64,000 nucleotides of DNA. It comes from Jatrophihabitans endophyticus. GTDB lineage: Bacteria > Actinomycetota > Actinomycetes > Mycobacteriales > Jatrophihabitantaceae. The position numbers and the translations under genes are program-made. The notes under the pieces were generated by a model. It searched no databases and was not told the DNA's origin. It saw nothing but the letters and a program-made list of their open reading frames with translations. Below are positions 1-10,359 of the stretch, piece after piece (the stretch's first letter is position 1; the number at the start of each line of letters is the position of its first letter). The stretch covers positions 186,001-250,000 of the forward strand of contig NZ_FQVU01000004.1 of the NCBI RefSeq assembly GCF_900129455.1, in the 5' to 3' direction.

Positions 1-147
1 AAGGGCACCGCCGCCGAGCCCGACGCGCGGGCCGGCGTGCAGGCGGCGAAGCTCGCCCTGGGCGAGCGGGGGACGCCCTGGTGGGAGCAGACGGCGCAGG
101 AGCGCCGGCGCCGCTGGGAGGCCGACGTCCGGCCGCCGGGGACGTGA
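1..147 (+). CDS. 3' end of an unidentified CDS, cut by the window edge
   Basis: Reading frame 1 is open from the first base to a TGA at 145-147 and encodes the last 48 residues of a protein. The tail is rich in Arg, Trp and Glu and includes the stretch LGERGTPWWEQ. Codon third positions are strongly GC, as in real genes of this window. I do not recognise the family from this short tail, and the start lies outside the window. Confidence 0.55.
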   Translation, partial: KGTAAEPDARAGVQAAKLALGERGTPWWEQTAQERRRRWEADVRPPGT

Positions 148-179
148 CCCTCGTCGTCGGTACCGGCCCGGGGGCTCGG

Positions 180-252
180 CGCCCCCGGCAGGGATCGAAC
201 CTGCGACCAACCGCTTAGAAGGCGGCTGCTCTATCCGCTGAGCTACGAGGGC
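180..252 (-). tRNA. tRNA-Arg (anticodon UCU)
   Basis: On the minus strand the sequence folds as a cloverleaf. A 7-bp acceptor stem pairs 246-252 with 181-187. The D arm holds AGCTCAGCGGATAGAGC, the anticodon loop reads CTTCTAA giving anticodon UCU, and the T arm contains GGTTCGATCC. Base 180 is the discriminator. No encoded CCA is evident after it. The gene points away from the SSB gene. Confidence 0.95.
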
Positions 253-483
253 GGACGGATGGAGGTTACCCGGCGCGTCGGGGGCCGCCGCCGCGCGAAG
301 GACCGCCGCGTGGCCGCTACCAGAGCGTGCCGACGAGTCGTGCCGTCGTCGTCCACAGCCCCGCCGGTCGTCCACAGTCGGGCCGCGGTGCTCGCCCCCG
401 TCGGCGCGCGGAGGTTGGCTGGTCCTACGCCCGAACGGGCCGCCGGCACGACGTGAGCCGGCCACGACGAGACGGGGACGACG

Positions 484-1035
484 ATGAACGAGACGACGAT
501 GACGGTGTGCGGCAACCTGGTGGACTCGCCCCGGCTGCGCCGGACGAAGAACGGCCATCTGGTCGCGAACTTCCGGGTGGCGTCGACCCAGCGGCGTTTC
601 GACCGCGACAAGGGCGCGTGGGTCGACGGCGACACGCTGTTCGTGTCGGTCAGCGCGTGGCGGGCGCTGGGTGAGAACGTCGCGGCGTCGCTGCAGAAGG
701 GGCAGCCGGTGGTCGTGCACGGGCGCTACTACCAGCGCGACTACCGCAAGGACGAGGCCGTGCGCACCGCGTACGAGCTCGAGGCCGTCGCGGTCGGCCC
801 CGACCTCAGCCGGGGTGTCGCCAGCTTCGAGCGCGTCGTGCGCCCGGTGACCCCGCAGTTCGAGGTCGACGAGACCGGCGCGCCGGCCGACGACTCCCAC
901 GAGTACCTCGAGTTCGAGCACGAGGGCGGCGACGGGGACGGGGATTCGGCCGGCACGAGCGACGTGACGACCGACACCGGTCCGGTCACGGTCGATCCCG
1001 ACACCGGCGAGGTGCGCGAGCTCGCCCCGGTCTGA
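484..1035 (+). CDS. Single-stranded DNA-binding protein (SSB paralogue)
   Basis: A 183-residue protein whose first ~110 residues form an SSB-type OB fold: MTVCGNLVDSPRLR, then a TLFVSVSAWRALGENVAASLQKGQPVVVHGRYY core. The usual acidic DDDIPF-like tip that recruits repair proteins is missing; the tail is acidic but ends RELAPV. This suggests the second, non-essential SSB class (as in Rv2478c) rather than the replication SSB beside the rpsF/rpsR genes. The ATG at 484 follows a purine-rich stretch, and the next in-frame start, MTVCG, is also possible. It begins a block that keeps mycobacterial gene order with EttA. Confidence 0.85.
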   Translation: MNETTMTVCGNLVDSPRLRRTKNGHLVANFRVASTQRRFDRDKGAWVDGDTLFVSVSAWRALGENVAASLQKGQPVVVHGRYYQRDYRKDEAVRTAYELEAVAVGPDLSRGVASFERVVRPVTPQFEVDETGAPADDSHEYLEFEHEGGDGDGDSAGTSDVTTDTGPVTVDPDTGEVRELAPV

Positions 1036-1510
1036 GTCACGCCGGACCGGCGCGGCCGCGGAACGGTATGCGCGTGCCCGATCACCGGATCCGGACGTGG
1101 CGATGGTCACGATCGGCGTGCCGGGGTCGTGCACTCCGGTCCGGTGCCCGTCCTTGCGGAGCCCCCGAGTCGTCGGGGGCGGAGCGGGTCGGCTCAGCGA
1201 GCGGCCAGCGACGAACGCGGGTCCTGGTGTGGGGTGCGACACGAGACACCACGCACAGCGGTTTGAAACGGTCCGGTGCGTTGCTTACGTTCGTCCGAGC
1301 CGCACGGCGCCAGGAGCGCCGCTGCCGCACCGGGCAGGGACGGTGCGACCGGCACGGTCATCGAAACCGCGGTGACCACGGGGGCTCCCGCGATCCCGGA
1401 ACCGAGAGAACAGCCGTCCGAGACGGCCAGGCCGCTGCGCGTCCATGCCGCGGCACCGGGGCGATCCATGTGCGGGCACGCGATGGTGCGTGCCCGTGGA
1501 GAGGCAATCG
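1036..1510 (+). other. Non-coding interval: long leader upstream of the Rpf-type gene
   Basis: No convincing gene lies in these 475 bases. Two hairpins can be seen. One is an 8-bp perfect stem, 1161-1168 with 1173-1180 and a 4-base loop, which might end the SSB transcript but has no T run. The other is a 9-bp stem at 1473-1496, just before the ribosome site of the next gene. Rpf genes of other actinobacteria often carry a c-di-AMP (ydaO-type) riboswitch in such long leaders. I looked for its conserved GACAGCTAAC-like tail and did not find it, so no riboswitch is called. Confidence 0.4.
1473..1496 (+). promoter_or_regulatory. Hairpin just upstream of the Rpf-type gene's ribosome site
   Basis: A perfect 9-bp inverted repeat, CGGGCACGC at 1473-1481 and GCGTGCCCG at 1488-1496, has a 6-base loop. 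It ends 14 bases before the ATG at 1511 and touches the GGAGAGG ribosome-binding stretch (1497-1503). It could act as a translational control element or transcript 5' structure; this role is inferred. Confidence 0.4.
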
Positions 1511-2254
1511 ATGAAGTCACGTTCCACCGTGCCCACCGCGGCACCCGAGGCCGCGTCGTCCGACGCGGCCGGCACCGGCTCGACGTCCTCGGGCGTCCGC
1601 CGTACCGCGGTGGCCGTCGCCGCCAGCGTGGGCGCCGCCGCGGCGATCACCACCCTGGCGACGCCGGCGGAGGCGGCGAGCAAGTTCCACGTCTGGGACC
1701 GCGTCGCCCACTGCGAGAGCTCCAACAACTGGGACATCAACACCGGCAACGGGTTCTACGGCGGGTTGCAGTTCACCGACAACACCTGGGACGCCTACGG
1801 CGGCGAGAAGTACGCCGGCCGGGCCGACAACGCGAGCCGCATGGAGCAGATCCAGGTCGCTCGCCGCGTCCTGAAGGACCAGGGCCCCGACGCGTGGCCG
1901 GTCTGCAGCGGCAAGGCCGGGCTGACCCGCAAGAACGGGCACGCGACGTCGGCGAAGCTGCCGGACAACGCGTCCACCGGCGCCAGCTCGTCCACGCACC
2001 ACAAGAAGTCCCACACGAAGGCGCACAAGGCCAAGCACCGCCACCACGCCGACCACCACGCGAAGTCGTCGTCGCACAAGGCCAAGCACGCCAAGCACGA
2101 GACCTACACCGTCCGCTCCGGCGACACGCTGGCCAAGATCGCCCGCGCGAAGCACGTCGACGGTGGTTGGAAGGCGCTGTACAAGGCGAACAAGGGCAAG
2201 CTGCACAACCCGAACCGGATCCACGTGGGCCAGGTCCTGCACCTGCCCAGCTGA
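1511..2254 (+). CDS. Resuscitation-promoting-factor-type peptidoglycan hydrolase with LysM
   Basis: A secreted protein of 247 residues. A long Ser/Thr/Ala-rich N-region leads into a hydrophobic signal segment (residues ~33-52) with an AEA-A-type cleavage site near 55. The Rpf lysozyme-like domain spans ~58-132, with [15 protein letters not shown] holding the catalytic Glu69 and paired cysteines. An unusual His/Lys-rich linker covers ~161-197. A C-terminal LysM domain (~198-246, [13 protein letters not shown]) would bind peptidoglycan. The ATG at 1511 follows GGAGAGG; the earlier in-frame start at 1445 would add non-signal sequence across the hairpin and is rejected. The enzyme would cleave cell-wall glycan during growth or exit from dormancy. 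Confidence 0.9.
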   Translation: MKSRSTVPTAAPEAASSDAAGTGSTSSGVRRTAVAVAASVGAAAAITTLATPAEAASKFHVWDRVAHCESSNNWDINTGNGFYGGLQFTDNTWDAYGGEKYAGRADNASRMEQIQVARRVLKDQGPDAWPVCSGKAGLTRKNGHATSAKLPDNASTGASSSTHHKKSHTKAHKAKHRHHADHHAKSSSHKAKHAKHETYTVRSGDTLAKIARAKHVDGGWKALYKANKGKLHNPNRIHVGQVLHLPS

Positions 2255-2303
2255 TCCCACCACGACGCGCGTTCGCTGAACCCCAGCGAGCGCGGCCCGC
2301 GAG

Positions 2304-2332
2304 CCGGCCCGGACCTTCGTGGTCCGGGCCGG
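2304..2332 (+). terminator. Intrinsic-type terminator after the Rpf-type gene
   Basis: A 12-bp GC-rich stem (CCGGCCCGGACC paired with its complement) has the 5-base loop TTCGT and is followed by the weakly T-rich TCTCGTTGT. It lies 49 bases after the stop codon at 2254 and separates this gene from ettA. Confidence 0.7.
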
Positions 2333-2466
2333 TCTCGTTGTCCGCCCGCGGTGACCGGCGCGGGGCCGCGCGCCGGGCCAGTGACTAGGCTCGGTGCCGG
2401 TCGATTCGCTCGTCGGCCCGCCTCCCCGCACGCACGGCCGGCACGGCCAGCCCGAACGGAGTACTC

Positions 2467-4149
<1,683 letters not shown>

Positions 4150-4165
4150 GGCGACGGACGCACCG

Positions 4166-4564
4166 ATGGCGCGCTTCGTGCACGAGGTCAGCATGCGCTG
4201 GTCGGACATGGACGCCTACCGGCACATCAACAACACCGCGTACCTCGCCTACCTGGAGGACGCCCGGGTCGCGATGTTCTTCCACCGTCACGAGAGCTTC
4301 TCCAGCGGCACGGTCATCGCGCGCCACGAGATCGAGTACCGGCGCCCGATCGTCTACCACCCCGAGCCGCTGCGCCTCGAGCTCTGGGTCGACACGATCC
4401 GGGCGGCGTCGTTCGTCGTGCACTACGACGTCCTGGACGGTGGGGTGGCGGCTGCGCGCGCGTCCACGACCTGCGTGACGGTGGACTTCGACGGCGATCA
4501 TCCGCGCCGGCTCACCGACGAGGAGCGCGACATCCTGCGCGGGTTCGCCGACGACGGCCGGTGA
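4166..4564 (+). CDS. Hot-dog-fold acyl-CoA thioesterase (4HBT/YbgC type)
   Basis: A protein of 132 residues with the 4HBT signature near the N-terminus: MRWSDMDAYRHINNTAYLAYLEDARV. The Asp of SDMDAYRHINN is the usual catalytic or substrate-orienting residue of this subfamily. It probably hydrolyses acyl-CoA or acyl-ACP thioesters; the substrate is unknown. The ATG at 4166 starts 16 bases after ettA and the next gene begins 7 bases after its stop, so the three are likely one operon, corresponding to the Rv2477c-Rv2475c-Rv2474c order. Confidence 0.85.
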   Translation: MARFVHEVSMRWSDMDAYRHINNTAYLAYLEDARVAMFFHRHESFSSGTVIARHEIEYRRPIVYHPEPLRLELWVDTIRAASFVVHYDVLDGGVAAARASTTCVTVDFDGDHPRRLTDEERDILRGFADDGR

Positions 4565-4571
4565 CCCGCCG

Positions 4572-5204
4572 GTGCTGAGCGCGGACGACCGGCCGGCGCT
4601 CGCCGACATCGCGCCGGCCCTGCGCCGCGCGGTGTCGCTCGACCCGCGCAGCCTCGTCCGTCTCCGGCTCGGCGACGAGCGGGCGGTCGCGCTGGTGCGA
4701 CTTCCCTTCGACGTGCTCGTCGCCCGTACCGTGCCGGCGCGGCGTCGGGACCCGATCGACGTCACCGTCGGGGTCGGTGCCGTCCTCGCCTGGCTCGACG
4801 ACGAGACGGGCACGCCGCCCGCCCCGTGCGACGAGCAGTGGCACAGCGCGCGGCCGCCCGATCACGGCTGGCGACGCATCGAGACCGTCCCCGACCACGA
4901 CCTCCGCCCGCTCGTGCAGGGCGGCGCGCGCACTCTGCGCGAGGCCGCCGAGCGCGAGGGTGTCCCCGGGGCTCAGCCGCGCGCCGAGGTCGCCGACGCG
5001 CTGCTGGACTCGGTGGTGCTGACCGTCAGCGACGGGGAGCGCAGCGCCGAGGTCACGCTGCGGGCGCTGTCCGCCCTCGTCCGGATGGCGTTCCTGCCCC
5101 GGGGCGGGCGGGTCCACGTCGACGTCGCCGGCCGCTGGGTGCGCGTCGTCGCCGAGTACGGCACGGTCTTCCTGGAGCGGGGCAGCCCGCTGGCGCTGGC
5201 GTGA
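4572..5204 (+). CDS. Conserved actinobacterial hypothetical protein (Rv2474c-like by position)
   Basis: A protein of 210 residues with no signal peptide or membrane segment. It is mostly soluble alpha/beta with many charged residues; HGWRRIETVPDHDLRPL and a C-terminal FLPRGGRVHVDVAGRWVRV strand pair are the most distinctive parts. I do not recognise a domain of known function. The GTG start at 4572 lies 7 bases after the thioesterase stop, so the two are probably co-transcribed. Length and position match the mycobacterial gene that follows the thioesterase. Only 6 bases separate its stop from the end of the convergent alpha-glucosidase gene. Confidence 0.7.
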   Translation: MLSADDRPALADIAPALRRAVSLDPRSLVRLRLGDERAVALVRLPFDVLVARTVPARRRDPIDVTVGVGAVLAWLDDETGTPPAPCDEQWHSARPPDHGWRRIETVPDHDLRPLVQGGARTLREAAEREGVPGAQPRAEVADALLDSVVLTVSDGERSAEVTLRALSALVRMAFLPRGGRVHVDVAGRWVRVVAEYGTVFLERGSPLALA

Positions 5205-5210
5205 CCGGCG

Positions 5211-6782
5211 TCAGCGCACCCAGACGGCGGTGTCGGGCGGCAGCTCGCCGGTCACCGGCGCCGAGGCGTGCACGATCTCGCCCGTGGGCAGGGGCACCGG
5301 CACCCCGCCGGTGTTGAGCAGGACCGTCACGTCGCCGCGGCGGAACGACAGGCAGTCCTCCGGCGCATCGACCCACGCGAACTCGCCCGCGGTCAGGTCC
5401 GCCACCTCCCGGCGCAGCCGGACGGCGGTCCGGACGACGTGCAGCGTCGAGGCCGGGTCGCGCTCCTGCGCCGCCACGGCCACCGGGCCCCACCCGTCGG
5501 GCATGGGCAGCCAGGTTCGCTCGCCGCTGGTCCACCCGTAGGGCGCGACGTCGCCCGACCACGGCAGCGGGACGCGCTCGCCGTCGCGGCCGCGCTCGGT
5601 GTGGCCGCTGCGTTCCCAGGTCGGGTCCTGCAGTGCGTCGTCGGGGAGCTCCACGTTCTCCAGCCCGAGCTCGTCGCCGTTGTAGAGGAAGGCCGCGCCG
5701 GGCAGGGCGAGCTCCACGAGCATGGCGGCGCGGTGGCGGGCCACGCCCTGCGGGCCGCCCCCGTAGCGGGTGGCGGCGCGGTCGACGTCGTGGTTGGACA
5801 GCACCCAGGTGCAGGGCGCGCCGACGTCGGCCAGGCTCGCCAGCGACCGGTCGATCGCGTCGCGGAAGGACTTCGCGCCCCACTGGGCCTCGACGAGGGC
5901 GAAGTTGAAGGTGAGGTTCAGCTCGTCGGGTCGGACGTAGGCGGCGAGCCGGGCCGGGTCGGCCACCCACGCCTCGCCGACCGCCATCCGATCGCCGGGG
6001 TAGGAGTCGAGCACCCGGCGGAATAGCCGGTGGTAGTCGTGGACGCCGTCGCGGTCCCAGCGCAGGTCGGCCGCCGTGGGCATGTTGGTGCCGACGTCGG
6101 CGAGCACGTCCAGATCGAGGTCGGGCAGCCCGTCGGGCTTGGCCATCGAGTGCGCGACGTCGACGCGGAAGCCGTCGACGCCCCGGTCGAGCCAGAACCG
6201 CATGATGCGCTCGAACTCGGCGGGCACGGCGGGGTCGAGCCAGTTGACGTCGGGCTGCTCGGGGGCGAACAGGTGCAGGTACCAGTCGCCGTCGGGCAGC
6301 CGGTGCCACGCGGGGCCGCCGAAGACCGAGGGCCAGTTGTTCGGCGGCAGCTCACCGTCGGCGCCGCGGCCGGGGCGGATCACGAAGCGCGACCGCTCGG
6401 GGGCGTCCTTGCCGCCGGCCAGGACCGCCTGGAACCACGGGTGCTGGTCGGAGAAGTGGTTGGGCACGATGTCGACGGTGACCCGGATGCCGCGCTCGTG
6501 GGCGGCGGCCAGCATGGCGTCGAAGTCGGCCAGCGTCCCGAAGAGCGGGTCGACGTCGCACGGGTCGGCGATGTCGTAGCCGCCGTCGGCCATGGGGGAG
6601 CGGTAGAACGGCGAGAGCCAGATCGCGTCGATGCCCAGCTCGACGAGGTGGTCCAGACGCTCGCGGACGCCCACGAGATCGCCCGTGCCGTCGCCGTTGC
6701 CGTCGGCGAAGCTGCGCGGGTAGATCTGGTAGAAGACGGCGGACGCCCACCAGGGCGCGTCCCCGAAAGCGTTTTTGGCCAT
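5211..6782 (-). CDS. aglA: Alpha-glucosidase, glycoside hydrolase family 13
   Basis: An intracellular enzyme of 523 residues with the oligo-1,6/alpha-glucosidase layout of GH13: WWASAVFYQIYPRSFADGNGDG at the start, VDIVPNHF (region I, ~103-110), GFRVDVAHS with the nucleophile Asp208, AVGEAWV with the acid/base Glu270, and LSNHDVDR with Asp332. The barrel is followed by a short C-terminal beta domain. It should release glucose from small alpha-glucosides. The exact linkage preference, and whether it relates to trehalose or sucrose, cannot be read from sequence. The position next to glbO matches Rv2471. The start MAKNAFGD is well placed with 66 bases to the next gene. Confidence 0.9.
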   Translation of the reverse strand: MAKNAFGDAPWWASAVFYQIYPRSFADGNGDGTGDLVGVRERLDHLVELGIDAIWLSPFYRSPMADGGYDIADPCDVDPLFGTLADFDAMLAAAHERGIRVTVDIVPNHFSDQHPWFQAVLAGGKDAPERSRFVIRPGRGADGELPPNNWPSVFGGPAWHRLPDGDWYLHLFAPEQPDVNWLDPAVPAEFERIMRFWLDRGVDGFRVDVAHSMAKPDGLPDLDLDVLADVGTNMPTAADLRWDRDGVHDYHRLFRRVLDSYPGDRMAVGEAWVADPARLAAYVRPDELNLTFNFALVEAQWGAKSFRDAIDRSLASLADVGAPCTWVLSNHDVDRAATRYGGGPQGVARHRAAMLVELALPGAAFLYNGDELGLENVELPDDALQDPTWERSGHTERGRDGERVPLPWSGDVAPYGWTSGERTWLPMPDGWGPVAVAAQERDPASTLHVVRTAVRLRREVADLTAGEFAWVDAPEDCLSFRRGDVTVLLNTGGVPVPLPTGEIVHASAPVTGELPPDTAVWVR

Positions 6783-6848
6783 GGCGACGAGCCTAGTGGT
6801 CGGGGCCCGCGCTGTCGGGGGGGCCGACCCGGCCGCGCGGTGGACGGG

Positions 6849-7253
6849 CTAGTCGGACCGGTTCTGCAGCGAGTGCGCCGCCGAGGACAGGTAGTCCCAC
6901 AGCACCTGCGCGTGGGCCGGCGCGAGGTCGAGCGAGTCGAGCGCGTCGTGCATGTGCGTCAGCCAGGCGTCGCGCTCGGCCGCCCCGATCGCGAACGGGA
7001 CGTGCCGCATGCGCAGCCGCGGGTGACCGCGCAGCTGCGAGTACGTGCTCGGCCCGCCCCAGTACTGGATCAGGAACCCCCGCAGCCGCTCCTCGGCCGG
7101 GCCGAGGTCCTGCTCGGGGTAGAGCGGTCGCAGCACCGGATCCTGCGCCACACCCTCGTAGAACCGGGCCACGAGCCGTCGGAAGGTGTCCTCGCCACCG
7201 ACCGCGGCGTAGAAGGTGTCCGCGCGACCCTCGCCCTCCGGTAAGCCCGTCAT
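6849..7253 (-). CDS. glbO: Group II truncated haemoglobin GlbO
   Basis: A protein of 134 residues. It carries the truncated-globin landmarks: [23 protein letters not shown] (A-B helices), PLYPEQDL, the proximal histidine in RLRMRHVPF (His84), and the group II G8 tryptophan in QVLWDYL (Trp119). GlbO-type globins bind oxygen with high affinity and can handle NO and peroxide; in mycobacteria the protein is linked to respiration. The gene is divergent from a flavoprotein reductase with only 38 bases between the starts, and a palindrome lies in that gap. CtaJ/DUF5130 genes for terminal-oxidase accessory proteins lie 3 kb away, as in mycobacteria. Confidence 0.93.
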   Translation of the reverse strand: MTGLPEGEGRADTFYAAVGGEDTFRRLVARFYEGVAQDPVLRPLYPEQDLGPAEERLRGFLIQYWGGPSTYSQLRGHPRLRMRHVPFAIGAAERDAWLTHMHDALDSLDLAPAHAQVLWDYLSSAAHSLQNRSD

Positions 7254-7261
7254 GGTGCTTA

Positions 7262-7284
7262 TTGTGCCGATCGCCTGGGCACAA
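7262..7284. promoter_or_regulatory. Palindromic operator candidate between glbO and the flavoprotein gene
   Basis: Perfect 7-bp arms, TTGTGCC (7262-7268) and GGCACAA (7278-7284), are separated by 9 bases. The site fills most of the 38-bp gap between the two divergent start codons (7253 and 7292), so one regulator could control both genes. The binding protein is unknown. Confidence 0.5.
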
Positions 7285-7291
7285 GTTCGGC

Positions 7292-8680
7292 GTGGACTAC
7301 GACCTGATCGTGTTGGGGCTGGGCCCGGGGGGCGAGGCGGTGGCCGGTTCGGTCGCCGAGGCGGGCCGGTCGGTGCTGGGAGTCGACGAGCGGCTCGTGG
7401 GCGGTGAGTGCCCGTACTTCGGCTGCATCCCGTCCAAGATGATCCTGCGCGGTGCCGAGGTGCTGGCCGAGTCGCGCCGCGTCGACGGCCTCGCCGGCCG
7501 CGCCCAGGACACGCCGGACTTCGCCGTCGTCGCGAGACGCATCCGCACCGAGGCGACCGACGACTGGGACGACGCCGTCGCCGTCGAACGGTTCGAGGGC
7601 CAGGGGGCCACCTTCAGTCGCAGCCACGGCCGGCTCGCCGGCCGGACGGACGACGGCCGCCTCCGGGTCGAGGCGGGGGAGGAGACCCACACCGCCTCGC
7701 GGGTCGTGATCGCCACCGGCACGCGGCCGGCGCTGCCACCGGTGACGGGCCTCGCCGACCTCGCGGTCGGCGTCGACGACCTCGTCTGGACGAACCGCGA
7801 GGTCCTGCGGACGCCGCAGGCGCCCGAGTCGCTGGTCGTGCTCGGCGGCGGGGTCATCAGCTGCGAGCTGGCGCAGGGCTTCGCCCGCTTCGGCACGGGC
7901 GTCACCCTGATCGAGGGCGGGTCGCGGCTGCTCGGTCGCGAGGAGCCCGAGGCCGGCGAGGTCCTGTCCGCGGTGTTCGAGCGGGAGGGCATCGACGTGC
8001 GGCTCGGCTCGCAGGTGCAGACCGTGGCCGCCGGCGGCAAGGGCGTCGTGGTCACGCTCGCCGACGGCAGCTCGGTCACCGCGGCCAAGCTGCTCGTCGC
8101 CGCGGGGCGCACCACCAACCTCGACCACCTCGGCCTCGAGACCGTCGGCCTCGACCCGCAGGCGACGACGCTGGACATCGACGAGCACATGGCCGTCCCC
8201 GGCGTCGACGGCCTGTTCGCGATCGGCGACGTCACGGGCAAGGGACCGTTCACCCACGTCTCGGTCTGGCAGGCGCGAGTGCTCACCCAGCACCTGCTCG
8301 GCCAGGACGAGGAGTTCGGCGGCTACGACGCGCTCGCGTGGGCGACCTTCACCGACCCCGAGGTCGGGCGCGTGGGCAAGACCGAGCAGGAGGCGCGCGA
8401 CGCCGGGTCGAACGTCCGCGTCGGGGTCCAGCAGATCGCGTCGAACTCGCGCGGCTGGATCCACGGCCCGGGCAACGACGGCTTCGTCAAGGTCGTCGAG
8501 GACGCCGACCGCGGGGTGCTCGTCGGCGCGACGGTGGTCGGCCCGTACGGCGGGGAGATCATCGGCATGCTGACCGTGGCCGTCCACGCCGAGGTGCCCG
8601 TCGCCACGCTGCGCACCATGCACTACGTCTTCCCGACGTTGCACCGCGCGGTGCTGGAGGCGGTCCAGGCGCTCGCCTGA
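7292..8680 (+). CDS. FAD-dependent pyridine nucleotide-disulfide oxidoreductase
   Basis: A protein of 462 residues of the lipoamide dehydrogenase/mercuric reductase fold. The FAD-binding motif is [11 protein letters not shown] near the N-terminus. The redox pair is in [13 protein letters not shown] (Cys40 and Cys45). A second Rossmann motif ([16 protein letters not shown]), the FAD motif FAIGDVTG, and the C-terminal dimer interface with [10 protein letters not shown] follow. The substrate could be a low-molecular-weight disulfide, a quinone or a protein partner; it is not the pathway lipoamide dehydrogenase by context. GTG 7292 (VDYDLIVLG) is preferred over TTG 7262 because the upstream 10 codons run through a palindrome. 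It is divergent from glbO. Confidence 0.85.
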   Translation: MDYDLIVLGLGPGGEAVAGSVAEAGRSVLGVDERLVGGECPYFGCIPSKMILRGAEVLAESRRVDGLAGRAQDTPDFAVVARRIRTEATDDWDDAVAVERFEGQGATFSRSHGRLAGRTDDGRLRVEAGEETHTASRVVIATGTRPALPPVTGLADLAVGVDDLVWTNREVLRTPQAPESLVVLGGGVISCELAQGFARFGTGVTLIEGGSRLLGREEPEAGEVLSAVFEREGIDVRLGSQVQTVAAGGKGVVVTLADGSSVTAAKLLVAAGRTTNLDHLGLETVGLDPQATTLDIDEHMAVPGVDGLFAIGDVTGKGPFTHVSVWQARVLTQHLLGQDEEFGGYDALAWATFTDPEVGRVGKTEQEARDAGSNVRVGVQQIASNSRGWIHGPGNDGFVKVVEDADRGVLVGATVVGPYGGEIIGMLTVAVHAEVPVATLRTMHYVFPTLHRAVLEAVQALA

Positions 8681-8700
8681 CCGCGTCCGATCCCGCTCGC

Positions 8701-9648
8701 CTATGGGGTCGACAGCTCGGTGGTGTTGATGTCGAGCCGGTCGAACTCGGCGCGGATGCGCCGCCGCAGCTCGCGCGCCGTCCGCCACTGCTCCAGCGGG
8801 CGCACGCGGGCGGTCAGCCGGATGACGGTCTGGTCGCGCGACATGTCCTCGACGCCGAGGAGCTCCGGCTCCTTCATGAAGACCGGCTTCCAGGCCTCCT
8901 CCTCGGCCATGTCCTTGGCGATCTGCAGCATGGCCGTGGACGCCTCGGCGGTGTCGGCGGTGACGCTCACCGGGATGTCCAGGACGACGGTGGCGAAGCC
9001 CTGACTCTTGTTGCCGACGCGCACGACCTCGCCGTTGCGGACGTACCAGACGGTGCCGTTGACGTCGCGCAGCCGCGTGCTGCGCAGGCCGACCGCCTCG
9101 ACGGTGCCGCTCGCCTTCTCGAAGTCGATGACGTCGCCCACGCCGTACTGGTCCTCGAGCAGCATGAACATGCCGGTCAGGAAGTCCTTGACGATGTTCT
9201 GCGCGCCGAAGCCCAGGGCGACGCCGACGATGGACGTGCCGGCGATGAACGGCGCCAGGTCGATGCGCAGCTCGCTGAGGATGAGCAGGAAGCAGATCAC
9301 GAAGATCGTCGCCGACGCCGCCGACTTCAGCACCGACCCGAGCGTCGCCGCGCGCTGCGCGCGGCGTTCCGAGATGAGGCCCGAGGACTCGAGGAACGAG
9401 CTCGTGTGCAGGCGTTCCCGGAACGGTCGCAGGATGCGCGGCGTCCCGGTGCCGGCGCCCTGGACCGGCCGGACCGCCCGGTCGATGGCCCGGCGGGCGA
9501 TCGAGCGGATCAGCAGGCCGATCACGATGATCGCGGCGATCCGGATCGGCGCCTCGATGAGGACGGCCTTGTGGTCCTCCCAGAACTTCGGGAGCCCGAC
9601 GGCGGCGATGGCGACGGTGTGGTCGGTGGCGTGCATCCGAATCACCAT
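8701..9648 (-). CDS. Mechanosensitive ion channel, MscS family
   Basis: A membrane protein of 315 residues. An N-terminal helix (APIRIAAIIVIGLLIRSIARRAI) is followed by two more hydrophobic segments (ATIFVICFLLILSEL and FIAGTSIVGVALGFGAQNIVKDFLTGMFML). The last is the glycine/alanine-rich pore helix of MscS, continuing into LLEDQYGVGDVIDFEKASGTVEAVGLRSTRLRDVNGTVWYVRNGEV, the beta domain. It would release solutes on hypo-osmotic shock. The start may be ATG 9648 or ATG 9636. It converges on the flavoprotein gene. Confidence 0.92.
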   Translation of the reverse strand: MVIRMHATDHTVAIAAVGLPKFWEDHKAVLIEAPIRIAAIIVIGLLIRSIARRAIDRAVRPVQGAGTGTPRILRPFRERLHTSSFLESSGLISERRAQRAATLGSVLKSAASATIFVICFLLILSELRIDLAPFIAGTSIVGVALGFGAQNIVKDFLTGMFMLLEDQYGVGDVIDFEKASGTVEAVGLRSTRLRDVNGTVWYVRNGEVVRVGNKSQGFATVVLDIPVSVTADTAEASTAMLQIAKDMAEEEAWKPVFMKEPELLGVEDMSRDQTVIRLTARVRPLEQWRTARELRRRIRAEFDRLDINTTELSTP

Positions 9649-9764
9649 GCCACGGCGTTCGTAGAGATCCGATGAGGACGCCGCCGACCCGAGCGGCCCG
9701 GATCGGCCTTATGGGCGTGCGCAGCCGCGTTCCGTCGGGTTGACTGAAGGCCCGGAGGTGAGCG

Positions 9765-10313
9765 ATGGGTGCGGCGCTGGTCCTGAACGCGACGTACGAG
9801 CCACTGTGCGTCGTGCCGCTGCGTCGCGCCGTCGTGCTGGTGCTCGCCGAGAAGGCCTACGTCGTCGAGTCCGGTTCGCTCGTCATGCACTCGGAGCGGC
9901 TCAGCCTGCCCATACCGAGCGTGGTGCGGCTCGCCCGCTACGTCCGCGTGCCCTACCGGCGTGACGTACCGCTCACCCGCCGCGCGGTGCTCGAGCGCGA
10001 CGCCCACGAGTGCGCCTACTGCGAGGCGCGTGCCGACACCATCGACCACGTCCGCCCCCGCTCGCGCGGCGGGCAGCACGTGTGGACCAACGTCGTCGCC
10101 GCCTGCGCGCGCTGCAACCACCGCAAGGGCGACCGGCTGCTCGCGGAGCTCGGCTGGACGCTGCCGGTGCCGCCCGTGCAGCCGCCGCCGACGGTCGCGG
10201 TGGTGATGGGCTGGACGAGCCGCGAGCCGTCCTGGGCGCGCTACGTCGGGCTGCCCGAGCGCGACCCGCAGCTCGGTGCCGGCCGCGCCGCGGACATCGC
10301 TCCCGCGGTGTGA
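9765..10313 (+). CDS. HNH endonuclease family protein (Rv2469c-like)
   Basis: A protein of 182 residues. The N-terminal part (GAALVLNATYEPLCVVPLRRAVVLVLAEKA) is characteristic of the cyanobacterial/actinobacterial HNH subgroup. The HNH fold is at ~75-125: RDAHECAYCEARADTIDHVRPRSRGGQHVWTNVVAACARCNHRKGDR, written here only to show two zinc CxxC pairs, the DH pair and the N-H residues. A strong ribosome site GGAGGTGAGC precedes the ATG. The biological role is not known. The position between glbO and the CtaJ pair is conserved with mycobacteria. Confidence 0.9.
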   Translation: MGAALVLNATYEPLCVVPLRRAVVLVLAEKAYVVESGSLVMHSERLSLPIPSVVRLARYVRVPYRRDVPLTRRAVLERDAHECAYCEARADTIDHVRPRSRGGQHVWTNVVAACARCNHRKGDRLLAELGWTLPVPPVQPPPTVAVVMGWTSREPSWARYVGLPERDPQLGAGRAADIAPAV

Positions 10314-10359
10314 CCACCCAGCCGCCGGTGCGCGGCCGTCCAGGGACTACCGTGGGCCC

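Noticed and set aside
1036-1510. Possible c-di-AMP (ydaO-type) riboswitch before the Rpf-type gene
   Set aside because: Context is right but the conserved GACAGCTAAC-type 3' segment and matching stems were not found by eye.
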